Below, in pieces: positions 31,518 to 39,713 of a stretch of 64,000 nt of DNA. Origin of the DNA: Pseudomonas sp. Lineage in GTDB: Bacteria; Pseudomonadota; Gammaproteobacteria; Pseudomonadales; Pseudomonadaceae. Numbering within the stretch: the first letter of the stretch is position 1; every line of letters begins with the position of its first letter. The stretch lies in the NCBI RefSeq assembly GCF_002796985.1, contig NZ_PEKX01000007.1, positions 982,284 to 1,046,283 on the forward strand, written 5' to 3'. A model generated the notes under the pieces. It was not told the origin of the DNA. It ran no database searches and saw nothing but the letters and a program-made list of their open reading frames with translations. Position numbers and translations under genes: made by a program.

Positions 31518-32529
31518 TATTCAGCTGGCGATATTCGCCGGGTGTCTGGTCGGTCCAGCCCTTGAAGCTGCGGTGGAACGAGCGCGATTCGGTGAAGCCC
31601 AGGTATTGGGCGATGTCCTGAATCGGCAGGTCGCTGTGCACCAGGTAGTGCTCGGCCAGTTCCTGGCGCAGTTCGTCGAGGATCTGCTGGTAGCTGGTGC
31701 CGGCCTGCTGCAGGTGGCGCTGGAGGGTGCGCACGGTCATCTCGAAGCGCTCGGCGACTCGCTCCTTGCGCGGCAGGCCATCCTTGAGCAGCAGGCGCAG
31801 GGCGTTCTTCACCCGTAGCGGCAGCGGTTCGTCGTCATCCAGTTCGGCCATTAGCGCCAGGGCATGCTCTTCCAGGGTGCGCAACAGGTTGGCGTCGGCC
31901 TGGCGCAGTGGGTAGGCCAGCAGGTTCAGTGGCACCAGCAGCGCGCTGCAGGTTTGTGCGAAGCGCACCGGGCAGCCGAACAACTGCTCGTACTCGGCAA
32001 TGTCGGTGCCTTCAGGCTGCGCGTGCTCGAACCAGACTTCCTGCGGCGAGCCCTGGGTGTCGGCGATCCAGCGGGCATAGAGCAGCCAGGACGCCAGCAC
32101 GTTTTCTACCATGTGTCGGCGAATCTGCTCGGCCTCGTGGCGGCAGTTCCAGATCAGCTTGATGTGGCCTTCGCCGGGCTCCAGGCGGCTGACGCCCATG
32201 TCGCCGACCAGCTTTTCGTAGGGAATGATGCGGCCCATGGCCTCGCCCAGGTTGGCGCAGTTCATGGTGATGTAACCCAGCACGCTCCACGAGCCGGGCT
32301 GCACGAAGCGCGCGGAGTGCAGGCCGAACAGCGGATCGCCGGAGTGCGCGCACAGGTGTTGCAGCAGGCGCTCGTGGGCCTCGCTGGGCAGGCGCTGGCT
32401 GTTGTCGCTCAGTTGCGAGCGCTCGAGACCCGCGGTCTCAAGGGCGATGTCCAGGTCCATGCCGAGGGACTCGGCGTGGCGCAGGTACTTCAGCAGTGCG
32501 GGGACGGAGGTATAGCCGAGGGAATGCAT
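31501..32529 (-). CDS. AraC-family transcriptional regulator
   Basis: A 342-residue regulator with the N-terminal arabinose_bd-type domain (OruR/ArgR-like group; HSGDPLFGLHSARFVQPGSW, GYITMNCANLGEAMGRIIPY) and a C-terminal double helix-turn-helix: RVAERFEMTVRTLQRHLQQA and IQDIAQYLGFTESRSFHRSF with the closing WTDQTPGEYR. It is divergent from the FAD-oxidase/glpD-like/kinase genes with a 159-bp gap, so it probably controls them; the inducer is unknown. Its last codons lie within a terminator hairpin shared with moeA. Confidence 0.92.
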   Translation of the reverse strand: MHSLGYTSVPALLKYLRHAESLGMDLDIALETAGLERSQLSDNSQRLPSEAHERLLQHLCAHSGDPLFGLHSARFVQPGSWSVLGYITMNCANLGEAMGRIIPYEKLVGDMGVSRLEPGEGHIKLIWNCRHEAEQIRRHMVENVLASWLLYARWIADTQGSPQEVWFEHAQPEGTDIAEYEQLFGCPVRFAQTCSALLVPLNLLAYPLRQADANLLRTLEEHALALMAELDDDEPLPLRVKNALRLLLKDGLPRKERVAERFEMTVRTLQRHLQQAGTSYQQILDELRQELAEHYLVHSDLPIQDIAQYLGFTESRSFHRSFKGWTDQTPGEYRQLNKKTPV

Positions 32530-32688
32530 GGCGTTCGTTCTTGTTCTTCGGTGTCTCGATCGGCAACTGCGCCTGTCTTGATCCGACAGTGACAGGGCAG
32601 GGCGGCTGGCTAGTATAGGCAGCCATTACGCGGCACCGAAATAGCAATCGAAATAGCGGGTTCAGACCCTGAACAAGAAGGAGCGGGC

Positions 32689-34284
32689 ATGCGACGCTGG
32701 AACGGCTGGGGTGAAGAAACGACGGTGGTGGAACTGCCCGATAACGGGCGCGGCTTTCTCGCCGAGCTGGTCGGCCCTGGCCTGACGCTGCCGGACGCGA
32801 CGCTGGAACAGGTGCTGGCCAAGGTGCCGGCATCGCGCCTGCCCGAGCATCCGCTGGTGGTGCGGGAGGCCCGTGATCGCCTGCTGCACGCCCGCGGCCA
32901 GAGCCTGCCGGACTGGCTGGCGATGCGCGAAGGTGACTTCGGCGTGTTCCCCGATGGCGTGGCCTACCCGCAGACCGCCGAGCAGATCCGCGAGCTGCTG
33001 AAGTTCGCCGAACTCTGGGACTGCCTGGTGATTCCCTACGGCGGCGGCACGTCGGTGGCCGGCCACATCAACCCGCCGGTGTCCGACAAGGCGGTGCTCA
33101 CCGTTTCCCTGGAGCACATGAACCGCCTGCTGGAGCTGGACGAGCAGAGCCTGATCGCCACCTTCGGCCCCGGCGCCAACGGCCCGCAGGTGGAAAGCCA
33201 ACTGCGCGCCCGTGGCTACACCCTCGGCCACTTCCCGCAGTCCTGGGAGCTCTCGACCCTCGGTGGTTGGGTCGTCAGCCGTTCCAGCGGCCAGCAGTCG
33301 CTGCGCTATGGGCGCATCGAGCAATTATTCGCTGGCGGCACCCTGGAAACCTTCGCCGGCAGCCTGGAAATCCCGACCTTCCCGGCGTCCTCCGCCGGCC
33401 CCGACCTGCGCGAAGTGGTGATGGGCTCCGAAGGCCGTTTCGGCATTCTCTCGTCGGTGAAGGTGCGGGTGACGCGCATCGCCGAAGACGAGCGCTTCTA
33501 TGCAGTGTTCCTGCCCTCCTGGGAGCAGGCGCTGGAAGGCATCCGCACCCTGGTGCAGGCGCGTGTGCCACTGTCCATGCTGCGCCTCTCCAACGCCATC
33601 GAGACCACTACCCAACTGGCGCTGGCCGGCCATCCGGGGCAGATCGCCTGGCTGGAGCGCTACCTGAAGTTGCGTGGTGCGGCCGAGGGCAAGTGCATGT
33701 TGACCTTCGGCGTCACCGGCGACCGCGCCCAGAACGCGACTTCGCTGCGCGCCGCGCGCCGCTTGCTCAAAGGCTTCGGTGGCGTATTCACCGGCACCCT
33801 GCTGGGCAAGAAGTGGGCGCAGAACCGCTTCCGCTTCCCCTACCTGCGCGAGGCGCTGTGGGAGAACGGCTACGTGGTCGACACCCTGGAAACCGCCACC
33901 GACTGGTGCAACGTCGACAACCTGCTCAATCGCATCGAGGGCAGCCTGCGCGACGGGCTGGCCGCCGAGGGCGAGCGCGTGCACGTGTTCACCCACCTGT
34001 CCCACGTCTATGGCGAAGGGTCGAGCATCTACACCACCTACGTGTTCCGCCCGGCCGGCAGTTACGCCGAGACTCACGAGCGCTGGCGCAAGCTCAAGCA
34101 AGCCGCCAGCCAGACCATCGCCAACAACCGCGGCACCATCAGCCACCAGCACGGCGTGGGCAAGGACCACGCGCCGTATTTGCCAGTAGAGAAGGGCCCG
34201 CTGGGCATGGCCGCGATCAAGGTGCTGGCCGAGCATTTCGACCCGTCCGGCCGGCTCAACCCCGGCACCCTGCTGCAGGACTGA
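32689..34284 (+). CDS. FAD-linked oxidase, alkyl-DHAP synthase-like
   Basis: A 531-residue vanillyl-alcohol-oxidase-family flavoprotein. The FAD-binding part has LWDCLVIPYGGGTSVAGHIN, ATFGPGANGPQVESQLRARG, LGHFPQSWELSTLGGWVVSR and SSGQQSLRYGRIEQLFAGG. The C-terminal part has YTTYVFRPAG and the signature RGTISHQHGVGKDHAPYL, typical of alkyldihydroxyacetonephosphate synthase (AGPS), the enzyme that makes the ether bond of ether lipids. AGPS identity is inferred from that motif. It is first in a run with a GlpD-like enzyme (4 bp later) and an FGGY kinase. GGAGC precedes the start. Confidence 0.85.
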   Translation: MRRWNGWGEETTVVELPDNGRGFLAELVGPGLTLPDATLEQVLAKVPASRLPEHPLVVREARDRLLHARGQSLPDWLAMREGDFGVFPDGVAYPQTAEQIRELLKFAELWDCLVIPYGGGTSVAGHINPPVSDKAVLTVSLEHMNRLLELDEQSLIATFGPGANGPQVESQLRARGYTLGHFPQSWELSTLGGWVVSRSSGQQSLRYGRIEQLFAGGTLETFAGSLEIPTFPASSAGPDLREVVMGSEGRFGILSSVKVRVTRIAEDERFYAVFLPSWEQALEGIRTLVQARVPLSMLRLSNAIETTTQLALAGHPGQIAWLERYLKLRGAAEGKCMLTFGVTGDRAQNATSLRAARRLLKGFGGVFTGTLLGKKWAQNRFRFPYLREALWENGYVVDTLETATDWCNVDNLLNRIEGSLRDGLAAEGERVHVFTHLSHVYGEGSSIYTTYVFRPAGSYAETHERWRKLKQAASQTIANNRGTISHQHGVGKDHAPYLPVEKGPLGMAAIKVLAEHFDPSGRLNPGTLLQD

Positions 34285-34288
34285 GCCG

Positions 34289-35866
34289 ATGCCTGCCTGG
34301 AATGCGGCATGGCGCGCCGAGGCGTTGCCGGAGCTGGCGGCGCGCGACTGGGACCTGATCGTGGTCGGTGGCGGCATCACCGGCGCCGGCATCCTGCGTG
34401 AAGCCGCGCGGCGTGGCTGGCGCTGCCTGTTGATCGAGCAGCGCGACTTCGCCTGGGGCACCTCCAGTCGCTCTTCGAAGATGGTCCACGGCGGCCTGCG
34501 CTACATCGCCAAGGGCCAGTTCGGCCTGACCCGCGACTCGGTGCGCGAGCGCCAGCGCCTGCTGGGCGAGGCGCCGGGCTTGGTCGACCCGCTCAGTTTC
34601 ATCATGCCGCACTACCAGGGCGGCTTCCCCGGCCCACGTGTGTTTGGCACGCTGCTGTCGCTGTACGACGCGCTGGCAGGGCGGCGCAATCATCTGTTCT
34701 ATCGCCTGGAAGAGCTGCGCTACGTGGCGCCGGGTCTGAAGGAAGACCGTCTGCTGGGCGGTACCCGCTTCCAGGACGCTGTCACTGATGACGCACGCCT
34801 GGTGATGCGCGTGCTTGGCGAGGCGCGCGCCGAAGGCGGCGAAGCGCTGAACGGCCTGAAGGTGATCGAGCTGGATCGCCGCGACGGCCGTGTGCAGGGG
34901 CTGGTCGCCGAGGACAGCGAGAGCGGCGAGCACTTCACCTTCCGCGCCCGCGCAGTGGCGCTGGCCACCGGCGCCTGGGCTGATGCCTTGCGGCAGAAGC
35001 ACGGCAGCGAGCACATTCGCCCGCTGCGTGGCAGCCACCTGCTGCTGCCGGCCTGGCGCCTGCCGGTCGCCCATGCCTTCAGTTTCATGCACGGGCAGGA
35101 TAAACGCCCGGTGTTCGTCTTCCCCTGGGAGGGCGCGACCGTGGTCGGCACCACCGACCTCGATCACCGCGACACGCTGGATGACGACGCGGCCATCAGC
35201 CGCGAGGAAGTGGACTACCTGCTGGCGGCCTGCGCACAACAGTTCCCCTCTGCCCAGATCAGCGCGGCGGATGTGCGCTCCACCTGGGCCGGCGTGCGCC
35301 CGGTGGTCAGCGATGGCGCGCCGTCGCTCAAGCCCTCGGACGAGAAGCGCGAGCACGCGCTGTGGGTCGAGCCCGGCTGCGTGACCCTGGCCGGCGGCAA
35401 GCTCACCACCTTCCGCCTGCTGGCACTGGAGGTGCTCGCGGCCTGCGCGCCGATGCTGGAGCGCCCGGTGGAAGCGGCGGGCGAACAGGTCTTCGCTTCT
35501 ATCGAAGACCTTGCGCTGCCGGGGCTGACACCGCCGCAGCAGCGTCGCTTGCGCGGTCGCCACGGCCGTGCACTGCCGGAGCTGGCGCGGGTACTGAAAA
35601 GCGTGGGCAGCGAATGCATCGGCCACACCGATTCGCTCTGGGCCGAGCTGGCCTGGGCGGCGGAAGGCGAGCTGGTGCTGCACCTGGATGACCTGCTGCT
35701 GCGCCGCACCCGCATCGGCCTGTTGCTGGCCGACGGCGGCGCCCACGAGCTGCCAAGCATTCGCGCACTGTGCCAGCCACGCCTGGGCTGGGACGACGCG
35801 CGCTGGAAACGCGAAGAACAGGACTACCAGGCCTTGTGGCGTCGCTGCTACAGCCTTCCGCACTGA
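34289..35866 (+). CDS. FAD-dependent glycerol-3-phosphate dehydrogenase-like protein
   Basis: A 525-residue GlpD-family flavoenzyme expected to oxidise glycerol 3-phosphate to dihydroxyacetone phosphate. It has the FAD motif DLIVVGGGITGAGILREAAR, the GlpD signature FAWGTSSRSSKMVHGGLRYI, RFQDAVTDDARLVMRVL, LATGAWADAL, and GATVVGTTDLDHRDTLDDDA, then AGGKLTTFRLLALEVL and a C-terminal DAO_C domain. This is a second, non-glp-linked copy type. It sits between the AGPS-like and kinase genes, with 4 bp and 27 bp spacing, which suggests one operon feeding or draining DHAP. Exact substrate not proven. Confidence 0.9.
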   Translation: MPAWNAAWRAEALPELAARDWDLIVVGGGITGAGILREAARRGWRCLLIEQRDFAWGTSSRSSKMVHGGLRYIAKGQFGLTRDSVRERQRLLGEAPGLVDPLSFIMPHYQGGFPGPRVFGTLLSLYDALAGRRNHLFYRLEELRYVAPGLKEDRLLGGTRFQDAVTDDARLVMRVLGEARAEGGEALNGLKVIELDRRDGRVQGLVAEDSESGEHFTFRARAVALATGAWADALRQKHGSEHIRPLRGSHLLLPAWRLPVAHAFSFMHGQDKRPVFVFPWEGATVVGTTDLDHRDTLDDDAAISREEVDYLLAACAQQFPSAQISAADVRSTWAGVRPVVSDGAPSLKPSDEKREHALWVEPGCVTLAGGKLTTFRLLALEVLAACAPMLERPVEAAGEQVFASIEDLALPGLTPPQQRRLRGRHGRALPELARVLKSVGSECIGHTDSLWAELAWAAEGELVLHLDDLLLRRTRIGLLLADGGAHELPSIRALCQPRLGWDDARWKREEQDYQALWRRCYSLPH

Positions 35867-35893
35867 CCGAGAGTCCCATTTACCGAGAGACGC

Positions 35894-37453
35894 ATGGATA
35901 ACAACAACTACCTGCTGGCCATCGACAATGGCACTCAGAGCGTGCGCGCACTGCTCTTCGATCTCCAGGGCAACCTGGTGGGCAAGGGCAAGGTCGAGCT
36001 GGAAGCCTATTTCTCCTCGCAGCCCGGCTGGGCCGAGCAGCACCCGGACTACTACTGGGAGCAGTTGGGCGAGGCCTGCAAGCGCTTGTGGGCCAGCGTG
36101 GACATCGACCGCAGCCGCATCCGTGGCGTATCGCTGACGACCCAGCGCGGCACGGTGATCCATGTCGACGAAGCGGGCCAGGCCCTGCGCCCGGCGATCA
36201 TCTGGCTGGACCAGCGGCGCGCCGAGCTTGGCGAATCGATCAAGGGCCCCTGGGGCTGGCTGTTCAAGCTGGTGGGCGCGCAGGGTGCGGTGGACTACTT
36301 CCGTACCCAGGCCGAAGTGAACTGGGTCGCCCAGCAGCAGCCGGACATCCACCGGCGCACGCACAAGGTACTGCTGCTCTCCGGCTTCCTCACCCAGCGC
36401 CTGTGTGGGCGCTACGTGGACTCGGTGGCCTGTAGCGTTGCCTACCTGCCGTTCGACTACAAGAAACTGCAATGGGCCGCGCCGCGGGACTGGAAATGGC
36501 AGGCCCTGGACGTGCGCCGCGAGCAACTGCCGGAGCTGTTCAAACCGGGTGAAACACTGGGCTCGATCACCGCCGAGGCCAGCCGCCTGACGGGCATTCC
36601 CGAGGGCCTGCCGCTGATCGCCGCTGGCGCCGACAAAGCCTGCGAAGTGCTCGGCGCGGGCGCCATCGACCCGACCGTGGCCTGCCTGTCCTACGGCACC
36701 ACCGCGACCATCAATACCACCCGTTCGCGCTACCTGGAGACCATCCCGCTGATCCCGCCGTACCCGGCGGCGATTCCCGATCACTTCAACACCGAGGTGA
36801 TGATCTACCGCGGCTTCTGGATGGTCAGCTGGTTCAAGCGCGAGTTCGGCCTGCGCGAGATGCAGCGCGCCGAAGAGCTGGGCATCGAGCCGGAGAAGCT
36901 GTTCGACGAACTGGTCAACAGCGTGCCCGCCGGCTCCATGGGCCTGATGTTGCAGCCCTACTGGACGCCGGGCATCCGCGAGCCGGGGCTGGAGGCGAAG
37001 GGCTCGATCATCGGTTTCGGCGACGTGCACACCCGCGCGCACATCTATCGCGCCATCCTCGAAGGCCTGGCCTACGCGCTGCGCCAGGGCAAGGAGCGCA
37101 TCGAGAAGCGCTCCGGCACCCGCATCCAGCGCCTGCGGGTGGCTGGCGGCGGTTCGCAGAGCGATGCGGCGATGCAGCTGACTGCCGACATCTTCGGCCT
37201 GCCGGCGGAGCGGCCGCACGTCTACGAGGCTTCCGGCCTCGGCGCGGCCATCGATTGCGCGGTGGGGCTCAAGCTCTACCCGGACTTCTCCAGCGCCATC
37301 GCCGCCATGACCCGCGTCGGTGATGTCTTCCACCCGCGCCCCGAGGCGCAGCGCACCTACGAGCGGCTGTACAACGAGGTCTACCAGCGCATGTACAAGC
37401 AGCTCAAGCCGCTGTACCAGAGCATTCGGGAAATCACCGGCTACCCGGCCTGA
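35894..37453 (+). CDS. FGGY-family carbohydrate kinase
   Basis: A 519-residue sugar/polyol kinase. The ATP-binding fold starts NYLLAIDNGTQSVRALLFDL, with the substrate region PAIIWLDQRRAELGESIKG, PLIAAGADKACEVLGAGAID, CLSYGTTATINTT and the late signature RLRVAGGGSQSDAAMQLTAD. This is distinct from GlpK and is nearest, by context, to kinases acting on glycerol-like polyols. Co-direction with AGPS-like and GlpD-like genes suggests it makes the glycerol 3-phosphate or a related phosphate used by them; substrate is inferred only. Confidence 0.9.
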   Translation: MDNNNYLLAIDNGTQSVRALLFDLQGNLVGKGKVELEAYFSSQPGWAEQHPDYYWEQLGEACKRLWASVDIDRSRIRGVSLTTQRGTVIHVDEAGQALRPAIIWLDQRRAELGESIKGPWGWLFKLVGAQGAVDYFRTQAEVNWVAQQQPDIHRRTHKVLLLSGFLTQRLCGRYVDSVACSVAYLPFDYKKLQWAAPRDWKWQALDVRREQLPELFKPGETLGSITAEASRLTGIPEGLPLIAAGADKACEVLGAGAIDPTVACLSYGTTATINTTRSRYLETIPLIPPYPAAIPDHFNTEVMIYRGFWMVSWFKREFGLREMQRAEELGIEPEKLFDELVNSVPAGSMGLMLQPYWTPGIREPGLEAKGSIIGFGDVHTRAHIYRAILEGLAYALRQGKERIEKRSGTRIQRLRVAGGGSQSDAAMQLTADIFGLPAERPHVYEASGLGAAIDCAVGLKLYPDFSSAIAAMTRVGDVFHPRPEAQRTYERLYNEVYQRMYKQLKPLYQSIREITGYPA

Positions 37454-37476
37454 GCGGCAAATTAAGCTTGAGGAAA

Positions 37477-37558
37477 TTTCCTCCCGCTAATCTGAGTCCA
37501 TATCCAGTGGACTATTCGGTCAGTGAACTATTCGTTCAGTGAACCTAGCGGGAGGAAA
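37477..37558 (+). promoter_or_regulatory. yegS leader: SD-sequestering inverted repeat with tandem operator-like repeats
   Basis: TTTCCTCCCGCTA (37477-37489) and TAGCGGGAGGAAA (37546-37558) are a perfect 13-bp inverted repeat whose right arm contains the GGAGG ribosome binding site of yegS. Between them are two tandem 16-bp units, ACTATTCGGTCAGTGA (37511-37526) and ACTATTCGTTCAGTGA (37527-37542), which create GTTCA-G-TGAAC palindromes. AGGAAATTTCCT (37471-37482) is a further palindrome. Confidence 0.6.
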
Positions 37559-37564
37559 CCCACC

Positions 37565-38485
37565 ATGACGCCACCCAAGGCCCTGCTGATCCTGCATGGC
37601 AAGCAAGCCGCCAACGAAGAAGTGCGCGCCGCCGTGTTGGCCACGCGCAAGGCGGGGCGAGAGCTGGATGTCAGGGTGACCTGGGAAGGCGGGGACGCCC
37701 GGCGGCTGGTGGAGGAGGGGCTGGCGGCGGGCTACACGACGCTGATTGCCGGTGGCGGCGATGGCACCGTGCGCGAAGTCGCCGAGGCGCTGGCCCAGGC
37801 TGGCGGCAAGGCCAGCCTGGCGGTCCTGCCACTGGGCACCGCCAATGATTTTGCCCGTGCTGCCGGCGTGCCGCTGGAGCCGGCCGCCGCGCTGGCGCTG
37901 CTGGACGTACCGGCGCGCCCCATCGACCTGGGCGAAGTGGACGGGCAGCTGTTCCTCAATATGGCCACCGGCGGCTTCGGCTCGAAGGTCACGGCCAACA
38001 CCCCGGAAGACCTGAAGAAGCTGCTCGGCGGCGCGGCCTACCTGCTCACCGGGCTGACGCGTTTTTCCGAGGTGCATGCGGCGCAAGGTCGCTTCAGCGG
38101 GCCGGGTTTCAGCTGGGAGGGCGAGTTCCTTGCCCTGGGCATCGGTAACGGCCGGCAGGCGGGCGGCGGGCATGTGCTCTGCCCGCAGGCGATGGCGGAC
38201 GACGGGCTGCTGGACGTGAGCATCCTGCCGACGCCGCAGGACATGGTCGGCACTCTCGGCGCGCTGCTGGGCAGCGGGCTGGGCATCCAGGACCTGTTCG
38301 TCCGCGCGCGCCTGCCCTGGGTCGAGGTGGAGGCCCGCGAGGGATTGGACGTCAACCTCGACGGCGAACCTTTGGAAGGCCGAAAAATGCGCTTCGAAAT
38401 ACGCCCGGCGGCGATCACCCTGCACCTGCCGGCGGACTCGCCGCTACTCTCTTCCTCCGGGCGGCTCGGCGCGCCGAAGGGATGA
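37565..38485 (+). CDS. yegS: Lipid kinase, YegS/DAGK family
   Basis: A 306-residue diacylglycerol-kinase catalytic-domain protein that phosphorylates lipids. It has the nucleotide-binding YTTLIAGGGDGTVREVAEAL, then SLAVLPLGTANDFARAAGVP and the fold marks GEVDGQLFLNMATGGFGSKV, LALGIGNGRQAGGGHVLCPQ and GLDVNLDGEPLEGRKMRFEI. The start at 37565 lies behind a perfect GGAGG site that can be masked by an upstream arm. It follows the AGPS-like/GlpD-like/kinase genes and fits a lipid-linked role for the cluster. Confidence 0.92.
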   Translation: MTPPKALLILHGKQAANEEVRAAVLATRKAGRELDVRVTWEGGDARRLVEEGLAAGYTTLIAGGGDGTVREVAEALAQAGGKASLAVLPLGTANDFARAAGVPLEPAAALALLDVPARPIDLGEVDGQLFLNMATGGFGSKVTANTPEDLKKLLGGAAYLLTGLTRFSEVHAAQGRFSGPGFSWEGEFLALGIGNGRQAGGGHVLCPQAMADDGLLDVSILPTPQDMVGTLGALLGSGLGIQDLFVRARLPWVEVEAREGLDVNLDGEPLEGRKMRFEIRPAAITLHLPADSPLLSSSGRLGAPKG

Positions 38486-38598
38486 TCGGTCTGGCCCGGG
38501 CCGGGCAAGTCGTGCATGATGGCGCACGGCCATTATCTTGTTTCGGAGGATGCGGCCGATAGCGTTCCCGCACGACTCATTCCGAATCTGGAGCAGGC

Positions 38599-39528
38599 AT
38601 GGCCGGTATTCTCGACACTGTCGATCAACGCACCCAACTGGTAGGCGAGAACCGCCTGGAAATCCTGGTCTTCCGCCTGGCCGGGCGGCAGCAGTTCGCG
38701 ATCAACGTGTTCAAGGTGCAGGAAGTGCTGCAACTGCCGCGCCTGACCCTGATCCCGCAGCGCCACCCGATGATCTGCGGGGTGATCAACCTGCGCGGCC
38801 AGACGTTGCCGGTGATCGACCTGTCCCGCGCCATCGGCATGCGCGCGCTGACCCCGGATGCCAACAGCACCATCATCGTCACCGAGTACAACCGCTCGGT
38901 GCAGGCCTTCCTAGTGGGCGGGGTGGAGCGCATCCTCAACCTCAATTGGGAGGCGATCCAGCCGCCGCCCGGTGGCGCTGGTCGCCAGCATTACCTGACC
39001 GCGATCACCAAGGTGGAAGACCGCCTGGTGGAGATCATCGACGTGGAGAAGGTGCTCGCCGAGATCGTGCCGATGAACACCCGCGTTTCCAGCGATCGCC
39101 TGGACGACACTCTGCTCAGCCAGACCCGTGGCCGCGAAGTGCTGGTGGTGGATGATTCCAGCGTCGCCATTTCCCAACTGCGTGACACGCTCGGCCAGCT
39201 TGGCCTGCGCCTGAACGTGGCGACCGACGGCCTGCGCGCGCTCAACCAGCTCAAGCGCTGGGCGGACGAAGGCCACGACATGGAAGAGAAGCTGCTGATG
39301 GTTTTCACCGACGCCGAGATGCCGGAAATGGACGGCTACCGGCTGACCACCGAGATCCGCAACGACCCGCGCCTGCGTGACCTCTACGTGGTGCTGCACA
39401 CCTCTCTGTCGGGCAGCTTCAATGACGCCATGGTGAAGAAGGTCGGCTGCGACGACTTCCTCTCCAAGTTCCAGCCGGACCAACTGGTGGAAGTGGTGCG
39501 TCGCCGGTTGCAGAAAGTCCCCGCCTGA
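38599..39528 (+). CDS. cheV: Chemotaxis coupling protein CheV
   Basis: A 309-residue fusion of a CheW-like domain (about 15-160: EILVFRLAGRQQFAINVFKV, MICGVINLRGQTLPVIDLSR) and a C-terminal receiver (about 180-305: VLVVDDSSVAISQLRDTLGQ; phospho-acceptor near Asp238 in VFTDAEMPEMDGYR; Thr/Ser in VVLHTSLSGS; Lys in DDFLSKFQPD). CheV couples chemoreceptors to CheA and its phosphorylation tunes adaptation. Here it is alone, away from che or flagellar genes, followed by a REP-derived hairpin. Confidence 0.95.
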   Translation: MAGILDTVDQRTQLVGENRLEILVFRLAGRQQFAINVFKVQEVLQLPRLTLIPQRHPMICGVINLRGQTLPVIDLSRAIGMRALTPDANSTIIVTEYNRSVQAFLVGGVERILNLNWEAIQPPPGGAGRQHYLTAITKVEDRLVEIIDVEKVLAEIVPMNTRVSSDRLDDTLLSQTRGREVLVVDDSSVAISQLRDTLGQLGLRLNVATDGLRALNQLKRWADEGHDMEEKLLMVFTDAEMPEMDGYRLTTEIRNDPRLRDLYVVLHTSLSGSFNDAMVKKVGCDDFLSKFQPDQLVEVVRRRLQKVPA

Positions 39529-39538
39529 CGCTGATTTT

Positions 39539-39576
39539 CTTGTTGTAGGAGCGCGCTTGCTCGCTCCTACAACAAG
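39539..39576. repeat. REP-derived perfect hairpin after cheV
   Basis: CTTGTTGTAGGAGCG (39539-39553) and CGCTCCTACAACAAG (39562-39576) form a 15-bp perfect stem with an 8-base loop, directly after cheV. It combines a REP core with a terminator-like position. Confidence 0.8.
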
Positions 39577-39713
39577 CCCGCCTCCCGCACGATCCCGCCC
39601 CGTTTGCTACAAGACTTTGCACTCTGTTACAGGATGAAGTGGTTTTGGCTCGCAAGGCCAGTTACAAGCGCCCAAGAGGCCGAAACAATCGGCCCACCCC
39701 CAGTTGGAGAATA

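Noticed and set aside
34256..37333. Minus-strand open frame of 1025 codons opposite the FAD oxidase, glpD-like and kinase genes
   Set aside because: Long antisense frames are expected in GC-rich Pseudomonas DNA. Its translation shows no domain, is rich in Arg/Ala/Gln, and the plus strand holds three clear families.
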